Assembly: GCF_900142845.1 (NCBI RefSeq)
Contig: NZ_FSRU01000001.1
Span: 1,674,001 to 1,738,000 of the forward strand
Source: Paraburkholderia phenazinium
GTDB taxonomy: Bacteria > Pseudomonadota > Gammaproteobacteria > Burkholderiales > Burkholderiaceae
Direction of reading: 5' to 3'
DNA length: 64,000 nt
The notes beneath the pieces are model-generated. The model had not been told where the DNA came from, did no database searches, and saw nothing but the letters and a program-made list of their open reading frames with translations. Position 1 is the stretch's first letter; every line of letters begins with the position of its first letter. Of the stretch, positions 44,082 to 53,111 are shown one piece after another. Both the position numbers and the translations under genes were made by a program.

Positions 44082-45142
44082 TGCGCCACTCTCATACTCA
44101 TCCCCATCCGGCGCCGGTGCGGCCTCCCGTAGTCGGAAGTTCCGCCGCGAAAACCGGTGGCCTCGTCGCCACGGTTGCGAAGAGCCGCGAGACCACGCTG
44201 TTTATCGTGCTGATCCTGCTGATCGTAGGCACGGCACTCGCACGGCCGCAGTTTTTGAATCTGCAGAATCTGCGTGACGTGCTGCTGAATGTGTCGATCA
44301 TCAGCTTGCTGACGGCCGGCATGACGGTGGTGATCCTGATGCGGCATATCGACCTCTCGGTTGGCTCGACGGTCGGTGTCAGCGCGTATGCGGTCGGCAG
44401 CCTGTATGTCGCGTTTCCCCATATGCCGGTGCTCGTGGCGCTCGCGGCGGGACTCGCAATCGGTCTGGTGGCGGGCGGCATCAACGCATTGCTGGTGGCG
44501 GTGGGACGGGTGCCGTCGCTGGTTGCCACGTTGTCGACGCTCTACATTTTCCGCGGCGCGGACTACGCCTGGGTGCATGGCGGACAGATCAACGCCACCA
44601 GCTTGCCCGATGCGTATTCGCGGCTGGCGACCGGGGTGATCCTCGGCGTACCGACGCTCGCGTTGATCGCGATTGTGGTGCTGATCGGCCTGTCGATCTA
44701 CCTCAAGCAGTTCCGCGCCGGCCGCGAGCACTATGCGATCGGCTCGAATCCGGAGGCCGCGCGTCTGGCCGGCGTGAATGTGGAGCGGCGCGTGATGTCG
44801 GGCTTTCTGCTCTCCGGTGCGATTGCGGGCTTCGCGGGCGCGCTGTGGCTGGCGCGCTTCGGTACCGTCGACGCGAGCACGGCCAAAGGCATCGAATTGC
44901 AGGTCGTGGCCGCGGCGGTGGTCGGCAGCGTGGCGATTACCGGCGGCGTCGGCACCATTCTCGGTGCGACGCTCGGTGCGCTGGTGCTCGGCGTCATCAG
45001 TATTGCGCTGGTGGTGCTGCGCGTCTCGCCGTTCTGGGAACAGGCCATTCAGGGCGCGTTGATCGTCGCGGCGATTGCCGCCGATACCTTGCTGGCCCGC
45101 TCCGTCGCCAAACGCATGATGAGGAAACGCGATCATGGCTAA
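44078..45142 (+). CDS. rhaP: Sugar ABC permease (rhamnose type), first
   Basis: 354-residue RbsC-type permease with about eight to ten membrane helices. A His/Pro-rich N-terminal stretch of 40 residues precedes the first helix. The family signatures '[20 protein letters not shown]' and '[17 protein letters not shown]' are visible, as is the coupling loop '[17 protein letters not shown]'. It overlaps both the ATPase gene (ATGA) and the second permease gene (8 bp). Confidence 0.92.
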   Translation: MMRHSHTHPHPAPVRPPVVGSSAAKTGGLVATVAKSRETTLFIVLILLIVGTALARPQFLNLQNLRDVLLNVSIISLLTAGMTVVILMRHIDLSVGSTVGVSAYAVGSLYVAFPHMPVLVALAAGLAIGLVAGGINALLVAVGRVPSLVATLSTLYIFRGADYAWVHGGQINATSLPDAYSRLATGVILGVPTLALIAIVVLIGLSIYLKQFRAGREHYAIGSNPEAARLAGVNVERRVMSGFLLSGAIAGFAGALWLARFGTVDASTAKGIELQVVAAAVVGSVAITGGVGTILGATLGALVLGVISIALVVLRVSPFWEQAIQGALIVAAIAADTLLARSVAKRMMRKRDHG

Positions 45143-46148
45143 ACCCGATTCCGCGCTGTTGACCCGCAAACGCGAGACGCCGCTGCGCTGGGAAATCCTG
45201 CTGGTCGTCGTGCTGGCGTTGTCGCTGGTGCTGGGCCGGGTGCTCTCGCCGGTGTTTCTGACCGGTGCCAATATCAGCAACATCCTCGCCGATCTGACCG
45301 AGATCGCGCTGATGGCCTTGCCGATGACCTTGATCATCGTGGCCGCCGAAATCGATCTGTCGGTGGCGTCGGTGCTGGGGGCATCGAGTGCGCTGATGGG
45401 CGTGCTCTGGCATATGGGCTTGCCGATGCCCGTGGTGATCGTGCTGGTGCTGATTGTCGGCGCCTTGGCCGGGCTGCTGAACGGCCTCGTGATCGTCAAG
45501 CTGAACCTGCCTTCGCTCGCCGTCACGATCGGCACGCTCGCGCTGTTTCGCGGGCTCGCCTATGTGCTGCTCGGCGATCAGGCCGTCGCGGATTTTCCGG
45601 CGGGCTATACGGCGTTCGGCATGAACAATCTCGGCGCAAGCTTTATTCCGCTGCCGTTTGTGATTGTGATCGTCGGCGCCGTGGTGTTTACGGTGCTGCT
45701 GCAGGCCACCGCGTTTGGCCGCAGCCTCTATGGGATCGGCGCGAACCCGACGGCCGCCACCTTCTCCGGCATCGAAGTGGCGAAGATCCGTTTGCGGCTG
45801 TTTGTTCTGTCCGGCGCGATGAGCGCTCTCGCCGGTGTGGTCTACACACTGCGCTTTACCAGCGCGCGTGGCGACAACGGTGAAGGCTTCGAGTTGTCGG
45901 TGATCGCGGCGGTGCTGTTCGGTGGCGTGAGCATTTTCGGTGGACGCGGCTCGATGGTCGGCGTGTTGCTGTCGTTGCTGATCATCGGCGTGCTGAAAAA
46001 TGCCCTCACGCTCGATGACGTCTCGAGCGAAACGCTCACGATCGTGACTGGCGTGCTGCTGCTCGCTTCCGTGCTGATTCCGAATCTGGTGGCCCGCTGG
46101 CGCGCGATGCGCGACCGGCGCTTTATCGCGAAGTCTGCTGCTTCATAG
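45135..46148 (+). CDS. rhaQ: Sugar ABC permease (rhamnose type), second
   Basis: 337-residue RbsC-type permease, partner of the preceding one. 'ALPMTLIIVAAEIDLSVASV', 'GTLALFRGLAYVLLGDQAVA' and the coupling-loop sequence 'GIGANPTAATFSGIEVAKIR' identify the family. Rhamnose importers of the RhaSTPQ type use two distinct permeases, which matches the layout. It is followed 85 bp later by the binding-protein gene. Confidence 0.92.
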   Translation: MAKPDSALLTRKRETPLRWEILLVVVLALSLVLGRVLSPVFLTGANISNILADLTEIALMALPMTLIIVAAEIDLSVASVLGASSALMGVLWHMGLPMPVVIVLVLIVGALAGLLNGLVIVKLNLPSLAVTIGTLALFRGLAYVLLGDQAVADFPAGYTAFGMNNLGASFIPLPFVIVIVGAVVFTVLLQATAFGRSLYGIGANPTAATFSGIEVAKIRLRLFVLSGAMSALAGVVYTLRFTSARGDNGEGFELSVIAAVLFGGVSIFGGRGSMVGVLLSLLIIGVLKNALTLDDVSSETLTIVTGVLLLASVLIPNLVARWRAMRDRRFIAKSAAS

Positions 46149-46233
46149 CCGTACGGAGTCCGTACGGTATGCCGTTCCTGATATCAACAACCCGGACGCT
46201 TTAACGTCCGATTATTCAGCCAGGAGACACTTC

Positions 46234-47241
46234 ATGTTCAAACCCCTACGTCAGGCCGGAGCGGTCGCGCTCTGCGTGGCCCTATTGGGCATCAGTTGCG
46301 CGGCGGGCGCAGCCGATATCAAAAGCGGCCTGAAGATCGCCTTCATCCCGAAGCAGATCAATAACCCGTATGAAGTGATCGCCGATAACGGTGGCCTTGC
46401 CGCGATCAAGGAATTCGGCGGCGTCGGCAAGGTGGTGGGTCCGTCGGATGCGGGCGCATCGTCGCAGGTGCAGTACATCAACACGCTGATCACGCAGCGC
46501 CAGGATGCGATCGTGATTGCCGCCAACGACGCGAATGCGGTCGTGCCGTACCTGAAAAAGGCCATGTCGCAAGGCATCAAGGTCGTGACCTTCGATTCGG
46601 ACACGGCGCCCGATGGACGGCAACTGTTCGTCAACCAGGCCAACGCGGAAGGCATTGGCCGCGGGCAGGTCCAACTGGTCGCAAAGTTGATGGGCGGCGA
46701 GGGCGAGTTTGCGATTCTCTCGGCGACGCCGAATGCGACCAACCAGAACACCTGGATCAAGTGGATGCAGGAGGAGCTGAAGAAGCCTGAATACGCGAAG
46801 ATCAAGCTGGTGAAAATCGCCTACGGTAACGACGACGACCAGAAGTCGTTTGTCGAGACGCAGGGCCTGTTGCAGGCCTATCCGAATCTGAAGGCGATCG
46901 TTGCGCCGACCACGGTGGGGATTGCGGCGGCCGCGCGCTATATCTCGACGTCGTCGAGCAAAGGCAAGGTGGATGTGACGGGTCTGGGCACACCGAACCA
47001 GATGCGCGCCTTCGTCAAGAACGGCACCGTGAAGGCGTTCCAGTTGTGGGATCCGAACCAGCTGGGGTATCTGGCAGCTTATGCAGCGGCGGCGCTCGCG
47101 TCGGGGACGATTACCGGCAAGGAAGGCGAGTCGTTCGATGCCGGCAAGCTCGGCAAGCGCACGATCGGGCCGCAAGGCGAAATCATCCTTGGACCGCCGA
47201 CTACGTTCGATTCGAGCAATATCGACAACTTCAATTTCTGA
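46234..47241 (+). CDS. rhaS: Periplasmic rhamnose-binding protein
   Basis: 335-residue type-I periplasmic sugar-binding protein (RhaS in the rhizobial importer, not the E. coli regulator). Signal peptide ends 'CAAGAADI' (cleavage after AGA). 'IAFIPKQINNPYEVIADNGG' and 'KVVTFDSDTAPDGRQLFVNQ' are typical of the ribose/rhamnose-binding group. An AGGAGAC ribosome-binding site precedes the ATG. Last gene of the operon, closed by an intrinsic terminator at 47281. Confidence 0.93.
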   Translation: MFKPLRQAGAVALCVALLGISCAAGAADIKSGLKIAFIPKQINNPYEVIADNGGLAAIKEFGGVGKVVGPSDAGASSQVQYINTLITQRQDAIVIAANDANAVVPYLKKAMSQGIKVVTFDSDTAPDGRQLFVNQANAEGIGRGQVQLVAKLMGGEGEFAILSATPNATNQNTWIKWMQEELKKPEYAKIKLVKIAYGNDDDQKSFVETQGLLQAYPNLKAIVAPTTVGIAAAARYISTSSSKGKVDVTGLGTPNQMRAFVKNGTVKAFQLWDPNQLGYLAAYAAAALASGTITGKEGESFDAGKLGKRTIGPQGEIILGPPTTFDSSNIDNFNF

Positions 47242-47280
47242 GCGTGAACGCGGCGTGTAGCGCGAGAGAAAATGTGCCTT

Positions 47281-47308
47281 GCAAAGACGCCCTTCGGGGC
47301 GTTTTTGC
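47281..47308 (+). terminator. Intrinsic terminator of the rhamnose importer operon
   Basis: GACGCCC-TTCG-GGGCGTT with the stem extended by GCAAA/TTTGC and a five-T run (47302-47306), 40 bp after the rhaS stop. Strong stem plus T-run makes this the clearest rho-independent terminator of the window. Confidence 0.93.
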
Positions 47309-47417
47309 TATTTGGAGTACCGGTGCGTGCGGCCTGCTCGTACCCGCTTTTTCTTTCTTGAACGCCTGGTTTCGGCGCTATACGCTTGGATGGCTTGCCT
47401 CTCTCAAGGAGCCGGTC

Positions 47418-47657
47418 ATGAAAGGCGCTGCGGTGGATGTGCATTTCGATGCACGCTTTATGGTGCTGGATCTGGCCGACGGCCGGGTGGCCCAGTTTCC
47501 TCTGGCCCAGTTTCCTGCCCTGGCGTCGGCTACGCCGATGGAGCGGGACTGCTTTGCGATTTCGCTCGACAAGCAGCAGCTCTATTGGCCGGCGTTGCAG
47601 CAGGACGTGAGCGTGACGGCGTTGCTGTTGCCGCTGGACGAAAACACGCTGCATTGA
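47418..47657 (+). CDS. DUF2442-domain protein
   Basis: 79-residue small cytoplasmic protein with the DUF2442 pattern: 'VDVHFDARFMVLDLADGRVA' followed by 'PLAQFPALASATPMERDCFA' and 'QQLYWPALQQDVSVTALL'. DUF2442 proteins are often linked to toxin-antitoxin-like pairs (DUF4160), but no partner ORF is present here. AAGGAG precedes the ATG at 47418. Isolated gene between the rhamnose terminator and the uronate genes. Confidence 0.75.
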   Translation: MKGAAVDVHFDARFMVLDLADGRVAQFPLAQFPALASATPMERDCFAISLDKQQLYWPALQQDVSVTALLLPLDENTLH

Positions 47658-48053
47658 GTCGTCGGCCTGTCTGGTCTCTGCGCGCGGCTCGCTCGCTTGC
47701 TGGCGATGCCGCTATCCCCGGCTGTCTGGATTCTTCCTTCCTGCCGCGCATCGCTGCCAGCGGTGGCGCGCGCTTCCTCGCCTGAGACGTCCGTGTCTTC
47801 AACACCGGCAAGTTGTATGGCAAAAGCTTGTTCAGGGTATACGCCTATGACTCTGGTTTTTCGCGTACTGTACGGAAATTCTCGTAAATTCAGCCATATA
47901 TCACGCAAATCCAACCTCATCTAGTTTTCGCAATTGTCTGTCAATTCAATGTTGCTTGACAACTATTCCTCCGCTTGATTATCTTGGCGCCCATGGTGCG
48001 CACCCTACAACACGGCACGTCAGCGCACGGCGGCATATTGGATGGAGGAGCAA
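47658..48053. other. 396-bp intergenic region ahead of the uronate genes
   Basis: No gene is seen. The right half is AT-rich and carries the predicted promoter and two palindromes described separately. The left half shows nothing distinctive. Confidence 0.6.
47933..47984 (+). promoter_or_regulatory. Promoter with two TTG-N5-CAA palindromes ahead of the uronate transporter
   Basis: TTGACA (47956-47961), 17-base spacer, TTATCT (47979-47984) give a good sigma70 promoter 69 bp before the start codon. Two inverted repeats, ATTG-N5-CAAT (47933-47945) and GTTG-N5-CAAC (47951-47963), lie 18 bp apart, the second across the -35. They could be operators for a repressor not present in this window. Confidence 0.5.
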
Positions 48054-49361
48054 ATGGGCAAGGTTAGAGGCATGCGCTGGTGGATGATCGGACTCGTCAC
48101 ATCGGGCCTGATCGTCAATTACATTGCGCGCAATTCGCTGGCGGTCGCCGCTCCGGAAATGAACCGGCTGCTGAGCATCTCGACCGCGCAGTACTCCTAT
48201 ATCGTCGCTTCGTTTCAGGCCGCTTATATGGTGATGCAGCCGATCGCGGGCTATGTGCTCGACGTGGTCGGCACCAAGATCGGCTTCGCGATTTTTGCCA
48301 TTGCATGGTCGGGCGCGTGCATGCTGCACGGCACGGCCAACGGCTGGATTTCGCTCGCGGTGTTCCGCGGCATGCTGGGCCTCACCGAAGCCGCAGGCAT
48401 TCCCTCCGGCCTGAAGGCCACCTCCGAATGGTTTCCCGCCAAAGAGCGTTCCATTGCCACCGGCTGGTTCAACATCGGTTCGTCGATTGGCGCCGTGATC
48501 GCGCCGCCGCTGGTGGTCTGGTGGGTGCTGCATGGCAACTGGCGCATGGCGTTCGTGTCGATCGGCGTGCTTGGGCTTGTCTGGAGCATCCTGTGGCTGC
48601 TGTTGTATCGCGCGCCGAAAGACCAGCCGCGCCTGTCCGATACCGAGCGCGACTACATCCTCGCCGGGCAGGAGGCGCAGTACAAAACGGCTGGCGCCGT
48701 ACGTCCTTCGTGGCGCGCCATCATCAAGCGCCGCGCCTTCTGGGGCATTGCGATTCCGCGCTTTCTGGCCGAGCCGGCATGGCAGACCTTCAACTTCTGG
48801 ATTCCGCTCTACATGGTGAGCGTGCGTCATATGAACCTGAAGGAAATCGCCATGTTCGCGTGGCTGCCGTTTCTCGCGGCCGACATAGGCTGCGTGCTGG
48901 GCGGTTATCTCGCGCCGTGGTATCAGAAGCGCTTCAAGACCTCGCTGATCACCTCGCGCAAGCTGGTGGTGGTCACGGGTTCGCTCTGCATGATCGGACC
49001 GGCGTGCATCGGTCTTGCCACCAGCCCGTATATGGCGATTGCGCTGTTCTGCATTGGCGGCTTTGCCCACCAGACGCTCTCGGGTGCGCTCTATACGCTC
49101 GCCTCCGATGTGTTCGGCAAGAACGACGTCGCCACCGCGACCGGCCTGACCGGGATGGCAGGCTATGCGGGCGCCACGCTGTTTTCGCTGGCGGTGGGTG
49201 TGGTGGTGGCGCTGGTCGGTTACGACCCGTTGTTCGTGGCGCTGGCCTGTTTTGACCTGGTCGGGGCCGTGGTGGTGTGGTTTGTTTTGAAGGAACCGGG
49301 TGAGCCGCAGCAGCGTGCCGCCGATGTCGTCCCGCACGTTGCCGACGCAGCGCGCGCATAA
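48054..49361 (+). CDS. MFS hexuronate transporter (ExuT-like)
   Basis: 435-residue ACS-family MFS transporter with 12 predicted helices: 'LIVNYIARNSLAVAAPEMNR', 'FRGMLGLTEAAGIPSGLKAT', 'WFNIGSSIGAVIAPPLVVWW'. The ATG at 48054 has an ideal GGAGGAG; the in-frame ATG at 48042 is part of that ribosome-binding site and is unlikely to be used. The following gene is uronate dehydrogenase, which supports galacturonate or glucuronate as the substrate. Confidence 0.88.
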   Translation: MGKVRGMRWWMIGLVTSGLIVNYIARNSLAVAAPEMNRLLSISTAQYSYIVASFQAAYMVMQPIAGYVLDVVGTKIGFAIFAIAWSGACMLHGTANGWISLAVFRGMLGLTEAAGIPSGLKATSEWFPAKERSIATGWFNIGSSIGAVIAPPLVVWWVLHGNWRMAFVSIGVLGLVWSILWLLLYRAPKDQPRLSDTERDYILAGQEAQYKTAGAVRPSWRAIIKRRAFWGIAIPRFLAEPAWQTFNFWIPLYMVSVRHMNLKEIAMFAWLPFLAADIGCVLGGYLAPWYQKRFKTSLITSRKLVVVTGSLCMIGPACIGLATSPYMAIALFCIGGFAHQTLSGALYTLASDVFGKNDVATATGLTGMAGYAGATLFSLAVGVVVALVGYDPLFVALACFDLVGAVVVWFVLKEPGEPQQRAADVVPHVADAARA

Positions 49362-49469
49362 CGCAGTCGATGGCTGGTCCGGCCACGCGGCAATGCTCTA
49401 AACGCAGCAACGTGGTAACGCGCTGATGACGCGCTGAACGGCAGCAGCAAGAACGGAGAAGCAGCAAGG

Positions 49470-50291
49470 ATGAGCAAGCAGGAATCGATGGGCAAGCCGT
49501 TTCGACGGCTGTTGCTGACCGGCGCGGCCGGCAATCTCGGCCGCCAGTTGCGCAGCGCGCTGGCGCAATGGGCGGATGTGGTGCGGCTGTCGGATATCAC
49601 GCCGATCGGCGACGCGGCCGCGCATGAAGAGCATGTGGTGCTGGATCTCGCCGACCGCGCGGGCGTGGATGCGCTGCTAGAAGGTGTCGACGCCGTGGTG
49701 CACCTGGGCGGCATTTCCGTCGATGCGCCGTTCGACGATCTGCTCGAGGCAAATATTCGCGGCGTGTACAACCTGTACGCGGCGGCGCAGAAGCATGGCG
49801 TGAAGCGTGTGCTGTTCGCGAGCTCCAATCACGCAATCGGTTTTCATCCGACCACCACGGTGATCGATGCCGATGCGCCTTTGCGTCCCGACAGTCTCTA
49901 TGGGGTGACGAAGTGCTTCGGCGAATCGTTGTCGCGCTATTATTTCGACCGCTTCGGTCTGGAGACGGTCTGTCTGCGGATTGGTTCGTCGTTCGAAGTA
50001 CCGAAGACCGCGCGCATGCTGGTGACGTATCTGAGCTATCGCGACTTTGTCGAACTGGTGCGCTGCTCGCTGTTCACGAACCGCGTGGGACATGCGATCG
50101 TGTATGGTGTGTCGAACAATCGGGTGGCATGGTGGGACAACACCAAGGCCGCGTTCCTCGGCTATCGGCCGCAGGACAGTTCAGCGCAGTTCGATGGGAT
50201 GTTTCCGGTTCAGGCGCCGACCGTCGAGTTCGACGACCCGGCCCGGCAGTTTCAGGGCGGCCCCTTCGTGGTGGCGTTGCCGCAGTCCTGA
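49470..50291 (+). CDS. udh: Uronate dehydrogenase
   Basis: 273-residue NAD-dependent extended-SDR enzyme that oxidises D-galacturonate or D-glucuronate to the aldaro-lactone. 'RLLLTGAAGNLGRQLR' (cofactor loop), 'VDAVVHLGGISVDAPFDDLL', 'RVLFASSNHAIGFHP', catalytic 'SLYGVTKCFGE', 'LRIGSSFEVPKTARMLVTYL' and 'VYGVSNNRVAWWDN' match characterised Udh enzymes. Later steps (lactonase, aldarate dehydratase) are not in the window. 108 bp after the transporter gene, same strand. Confidence 0.92.
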   Translation: MSKQESMGKPFRRLLLTGAAGNLGRQLRSALAQWADVVRLSDITPIGDAAAHEEHVVLDLADRAGVDALLEGVDAVVHLGGISVDAPFDDLLEANIRGVYNLYAAAQKHGVKRVLFASSNHAIGFHPTTTVIDADAPLRPDSLYGVTKCFGESLSRYYFDRFGLETVCLRIGSSFEVPKTARMLVTYLSYRDFVELVRCSLFTNRVGHAIVYGVSNNRVAWWDNTKAAFLGYRPQDSSAQFDGMFPVQAPTVEFDDPARQFQGGPFVVALPQS

Positions 50292-50325
50292 GTCGGCCAG
50301 TCGCAGACGAACATCAGCCCTTCGC

Positions 50326-51279
50326 TCACACCCGCTCCGGCTCAGCGCCTCCCCGCGAGGCGCGCCGGATCACTTGCGGCGGCTGCCCGAACGCGCGCAG
50401 AAACGCGCGACGCATCCGCTCGCGATCGCCGAAACCCGTATCGCGCGCCACGACTTCAATCGGATGCAGGCCCGATTCGAGCATCAGACGCGCAGCCTCG
50501 ATACGCAGATGCTCGACCGCCTTCGCCGGCGATTGGCCGGTCTCCGCCCGGAACGCGCGGCTGAATTGCCGCGGACTCAAATGCGCCGCATCGGCCAACT
50601 GCTCGACCGACAGTTCGGTATGAAGATTCTGCTTCGCATAGGCGAGCGCCGTCTGGATGCGATCCGAGCGCGGCTCCAGTTCGAGCAGCGCTGAGAACTG
50701 CGACTGTCCGCCGGCCCGCCGGTGATAGACCACCAGCTTCCGCGCCACCAGCCGCGCGATCTCGGCGCCCGAGTCCTTTTCGACCAATGCCAATGCGAGG
50801 TCGATGCACGCCGTCATGCCTGCAGAAGTCCACACCGGTCCGTCGATGATAAAGATGCGGTCTTCCTCCAGCTTCACCTCCGGGTGCTCATGGCGCAGGC
50901 GTGCCGCGAAAAACCAGTGAGTGGTGGCGCGCCGGCCATCGAGCAAGCCGGCCTGCGCCAGATTGAACGCCCCAGTGCAAGTGGAACCGATGCGCCGCGA
51001 GGTCTGCGCGGCGCGCTGCAAAAAGGCGATCAGGGCCGGGCCGGGTTCGATCACCTCGTTGTCGCCGACTACCAGCACCGTATCGAAACGGCTGTCGTCG
51101 AACGCCTGGGTTTCGACCGCGAAGCCGGCCGAGGTCTGCACCGGTCCACCATGCTCCGAGAGCAGAACGACCTCATAGACGGCCTTGCCGGCCGTCATGT
51201 TGGCGAATTCGAAGACCGTCGTGATGGCCAGGTTGATGACCTGGAAGCCGCGGTACAGCACGATTCCGATACGTAGCAT
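50326..51279 (-). CDS. GlxA-type AraC regulator (DJ-1/PfpI plus HTH)
   Basis: 317-residue regulator with an N-terminal DJ-1/PfpI-like domain (about 1-185: 'LRIGIVLYRGFQVINLAITT', 'GSTCTGAFNLAQAGLLDGRR', 'TTHWFFAARLRHEHPEV') and a C-terminal AraC HTH domain ('LSVEQLADAAHLSPRQFSRA', 'VVARDTGFGDRERMRRAFLR'). The nucleophile-elbow Cys is in 'STCTGAF'. Divergent from the SDR gene at 51428 with a 148-bp gap, so it likely regulates it. Its effector is unknown. Confidence 0.9.
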   Translation of the reverse strand: MLRIGIVLYRGFQVINLAITTVFEFANMTAGKAVYEVVLLSEHGGPVQTSAGFAVETQAFDDSRFDTVLVVGDNEVIEPGPALIAFLQRAAQTSRRIGSTCTGAFNLAQAGLLDGRRATTHWFFAARLRHEHPEVKLEEDRIFIIDGPVWTSAGMTACIDLALALVEKDSGAEIARLVARKLVVYHRRAGGQSQFSALLELEPRSDRIQTALAYAKQNLHTELSVEQLADAAHLSPRQFSRAFRAETGQSPAKAVEHLRIEAARLMLESGLHPIEVVARDTGFGDRERMRRAFLRAFGQPPQVIRRASRGGAEPERV

Positions 51280-51427
51280 GGGCGTGTCCTTGGGCTGTCG
51301 TCAGGGTGTCGCAGCGGATGTCCTGAAAAGTGGCATCTATGACATTGGAGACATCCGATTATGAGCCTAATCTCCTTTCCATGCAGGCCGACACGGGTCG
51401 GCGCTCATGAAACCAAGGAGAAATTCG

Positions 51428-52231
51428 ATGAACGACACAGCACACAAGGGCACGGCTCTCATCACCGGCGCCTCTTCAGGAATCGGCGCCATTTACGCGG
51501 ATCGCCTGGCTCGCCGCGGCTATGACCTGATTCTGGTCGCGCGCAATCGCGAACGGCTCGACCAGTTGGCCGATCGCCTGACGACGGCGACCGGCCGCTC
51601 GATCGAAGTGGTCGCCGCGGATCTCGGCAACAAGGCCGACGTGCGCCGCATCGAAGAGATTCTGCGCACCGATTCGAGCATCACGATGCTGGTGAACAAT
51701 GCCGGCGTTGGCGGTGCGGGTCCGCTGCTGGTGTCCAATGTGGACACGATGGAAGCGATGATCGATCTGAACGTGACCGCGCTCACGCGGCTGACGTATG
51801 CGATCGCGCCGGCCTTTGTGGCGCGCGGCGCCGGCACGATCGTCAATATCGCTTCGATCGTGGCCGTGGCGCCGGAAGTTCTGAATGGCGTGTACGGTGG
51901 CACCAAGGCCTTTGTGCTGGCGCTTAGCCAGTCGCTGCATCATGAGCTTGCGTCGAAGGGTATCCGCGTGCAAGCCGTGTTGCCGGGCGCGACGCGCACC
52001 GAGTTCTGGGACATTGCCGGACATCCGGTCGAAAATCTGCCGCAAGGCATTGTGATGAGCGCTGACGATCTGGTCGACGCCGCGCTCGCCGGACTGGACC
52101 TGGGCGAACTGGCTACGGTGCCGTCGCTGCCGGATGCGGCCGACTGGGCGGCGTTTGAAGCGGCGCGTGCCGCGCTCGGGCCCAATCTGTCGCGCAGTGA
52201 GCCGGCGGCGCGTTATGGTGTGCGCCAGTAA
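51428..52231 (+). CDS. Short-chain dehydrogenase/reductase
   Basis: 267-residue classical SDR: 'ALITGASSGIGAIYADRLAR', 'MLVNNAGVGGAGPLL', 'IVNIASIVAVAPEVLNGVYG' with catalytic Tyr in 'VYGGTKAF', and a C-terminal extension. Belongs to the DltE/YqjQ-like general oxidoreductase group; the substrate is not evident. AAGGAG precedes the ATG at 51428. Paired with the divergent GlxA-type regulator. Confidence 0.9.
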   Translation: MNDTAHKGTALITGASSGIGAIYADRLARRGYDLILVARNRERLDQLADRLTTATGRSIEVVAADLGNKADVRRIEEILRTDSSITMLVNNAGVGGAGPLLVSNVDTMEAMIDLNVTALTRLTYAIAPAFVARGAGTIVNIASIVAVAPEVLNGVYGGTKAFVLALSQSLHHELASKGIRVQAVLPGATRTEFWDIAGHPVENLPQGIVMSADDLVDAALAGLDLGELATVPSLPDAADWAAFEAARAALGPNLSRSEPAARYGVRQ

Positions 52232-52247
52232 GGCTCGGTGAGCCGCT

Positions 52248-52266
52248 GCCAGGGCGACACCCTGGC
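52248..52266. terminator. Bidirectional hairpin between SDR and TetR genes
   Basis: GCCAGGG-CGACA-CCCTGGC, a perfect 7-bp GC stem, lies between the convergent stop codons at 52231 and 52274. No T-run. Confidence 0.5.
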
Positions 52267-52273
52267 GATGCGG

Positions 52274-52855
52274 TCAGCGCAGGATTTTCGAAAACAGCAG
52301 ATGCTTGAAGCGCACCACCGGCTGCGGGCTGCGCTGTGCCTTGGCGAGCAGGATGGAGCCTTGCAGCGACGCGACGATAAAACCGGCGACGTCGTTGCAA
52401 TCGAAATCCGCGGGCAGTTCGCCCGCCTTGGCCGCCGACGCCAGGCAGTATTCGAAGCTCTGCTGCAACTCCGCGAAAATCTCCACCACGCGATGGCGAA
52501 TGGCGTCGCTATGGTCGCTCGCCTCGAGTGCGAAGTTGCCGAGCAGGCAACCGTTGCGCGTCTGATTCACGCAGAGGCGCGAAATGCTCCAGTCGATATA
52601 GTCGCCAAGGCGCTTGAGCGGCGGCAACGCGTCGTTGCGCAACGTGTCGCGCAGGATGTCGCGGGTGTTGGCGAAGTAGAGCTCGAGGACTTCGAGACCG
52701 AACGCTTCCTTCGAGGCGAAGTGGTTCGTGAACGACCCTTGCGGCACCCCCGCGGCCTGGACGATGTCGCGCACGCTGGCACCCGCAAAGCCGCGTTCAT
52801 GAACGACCTTGAGGCCTTCGGCGAGGATCTTTCCGCGATGTGAGGGTCTGGGCAT
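52274..52855 (-). CDS. TetR-family regulator
   Basis: 193-residue TetR repressor: N-terminal HTH 'GFAGASVRDIVQAAGVPQGS' followed by 'FTNHFASKEAFGLEVLELYF' and a TetR_C domain with 'NGCLLGNFALEASDHSDAIR', the pattern of regulators of stress and xenobiotic genes. The ATG at 52855 is used; the frame extends upstream without a better start. Divergent from a LysR gene, with paired 18-bp motifs in the gap that may be its operators. Confidence 0.92.
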   Translation of the reverse strand: MPRPSHRGKILAEGLKVVHERGFAGASVRDIVQAAGVPQGSFTNHFASKEAFGLEVLELYFANTRDILRDTLRNDALPPLKRLGDYIDWSISRLCVNQTRNGCLLGNFALEASDHSDAIRHRVVEIFAELQQSFEYCLASAAKAGELPADFDCNDVAGFIVASLQGSILLAKAQRSPQPVVRFKHLLFSKILR

Positions 52856-52868
52856 AGTGGCTAAATTG

Positions 52869-52996
52869 TACGGTCGTCCATATTGGGGCGTCAACGCTGA
52901 ACGCCGTCCCGGCGCTGGAAACAGTGGCCTTGGTAGGACCAGGGGAATCCTTGACTTCGTGGGACGCTTCCATTTTAATACGGACAGTCGTATTGG
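52869..52996. promoter_or_regulatory. Two related 18-bp motifs in the TetR-LysR gap
   Basis: TACGGTCGTCCATATTGG (52869-52886) and TACGGACAGTCGTATTGG (52979-52996) share TACGGnCnnnCnTATTGG. The second contains the inverted repeat AATACG-N6-CGTATT (52977-52994). The first lies 14 bp before the TetR start. Likely TetR operators. Confidence 0.5.
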
Positions 52997-53111
52997 TTGG
53001 CGGGAAATGAGCGTATTGCGTGTGTCACGCAGGCTGCGCACTGCCGCAGGCCACGCAACAAGCACCGCCCGGGCCGCCGGGCAAACCTGAAACGCTCAAA
53101 GGGATGGGTAT

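Noticed and set aside
35773..46148. L-fucose rather than L-rhamnose catabolism
   Set aside because: Several enzymes are similar in both pathways, but the dehydratase, the 1-dehydrogenase and the RhaM mutarotase resemble rhamnose enzymes specifically; no FucU-type mutarotase is present.
47418..47657. Toxin-antitoxin pair including the DUF2442 protein
   Set aside because: No second small gene is present on either side within the expected distance.
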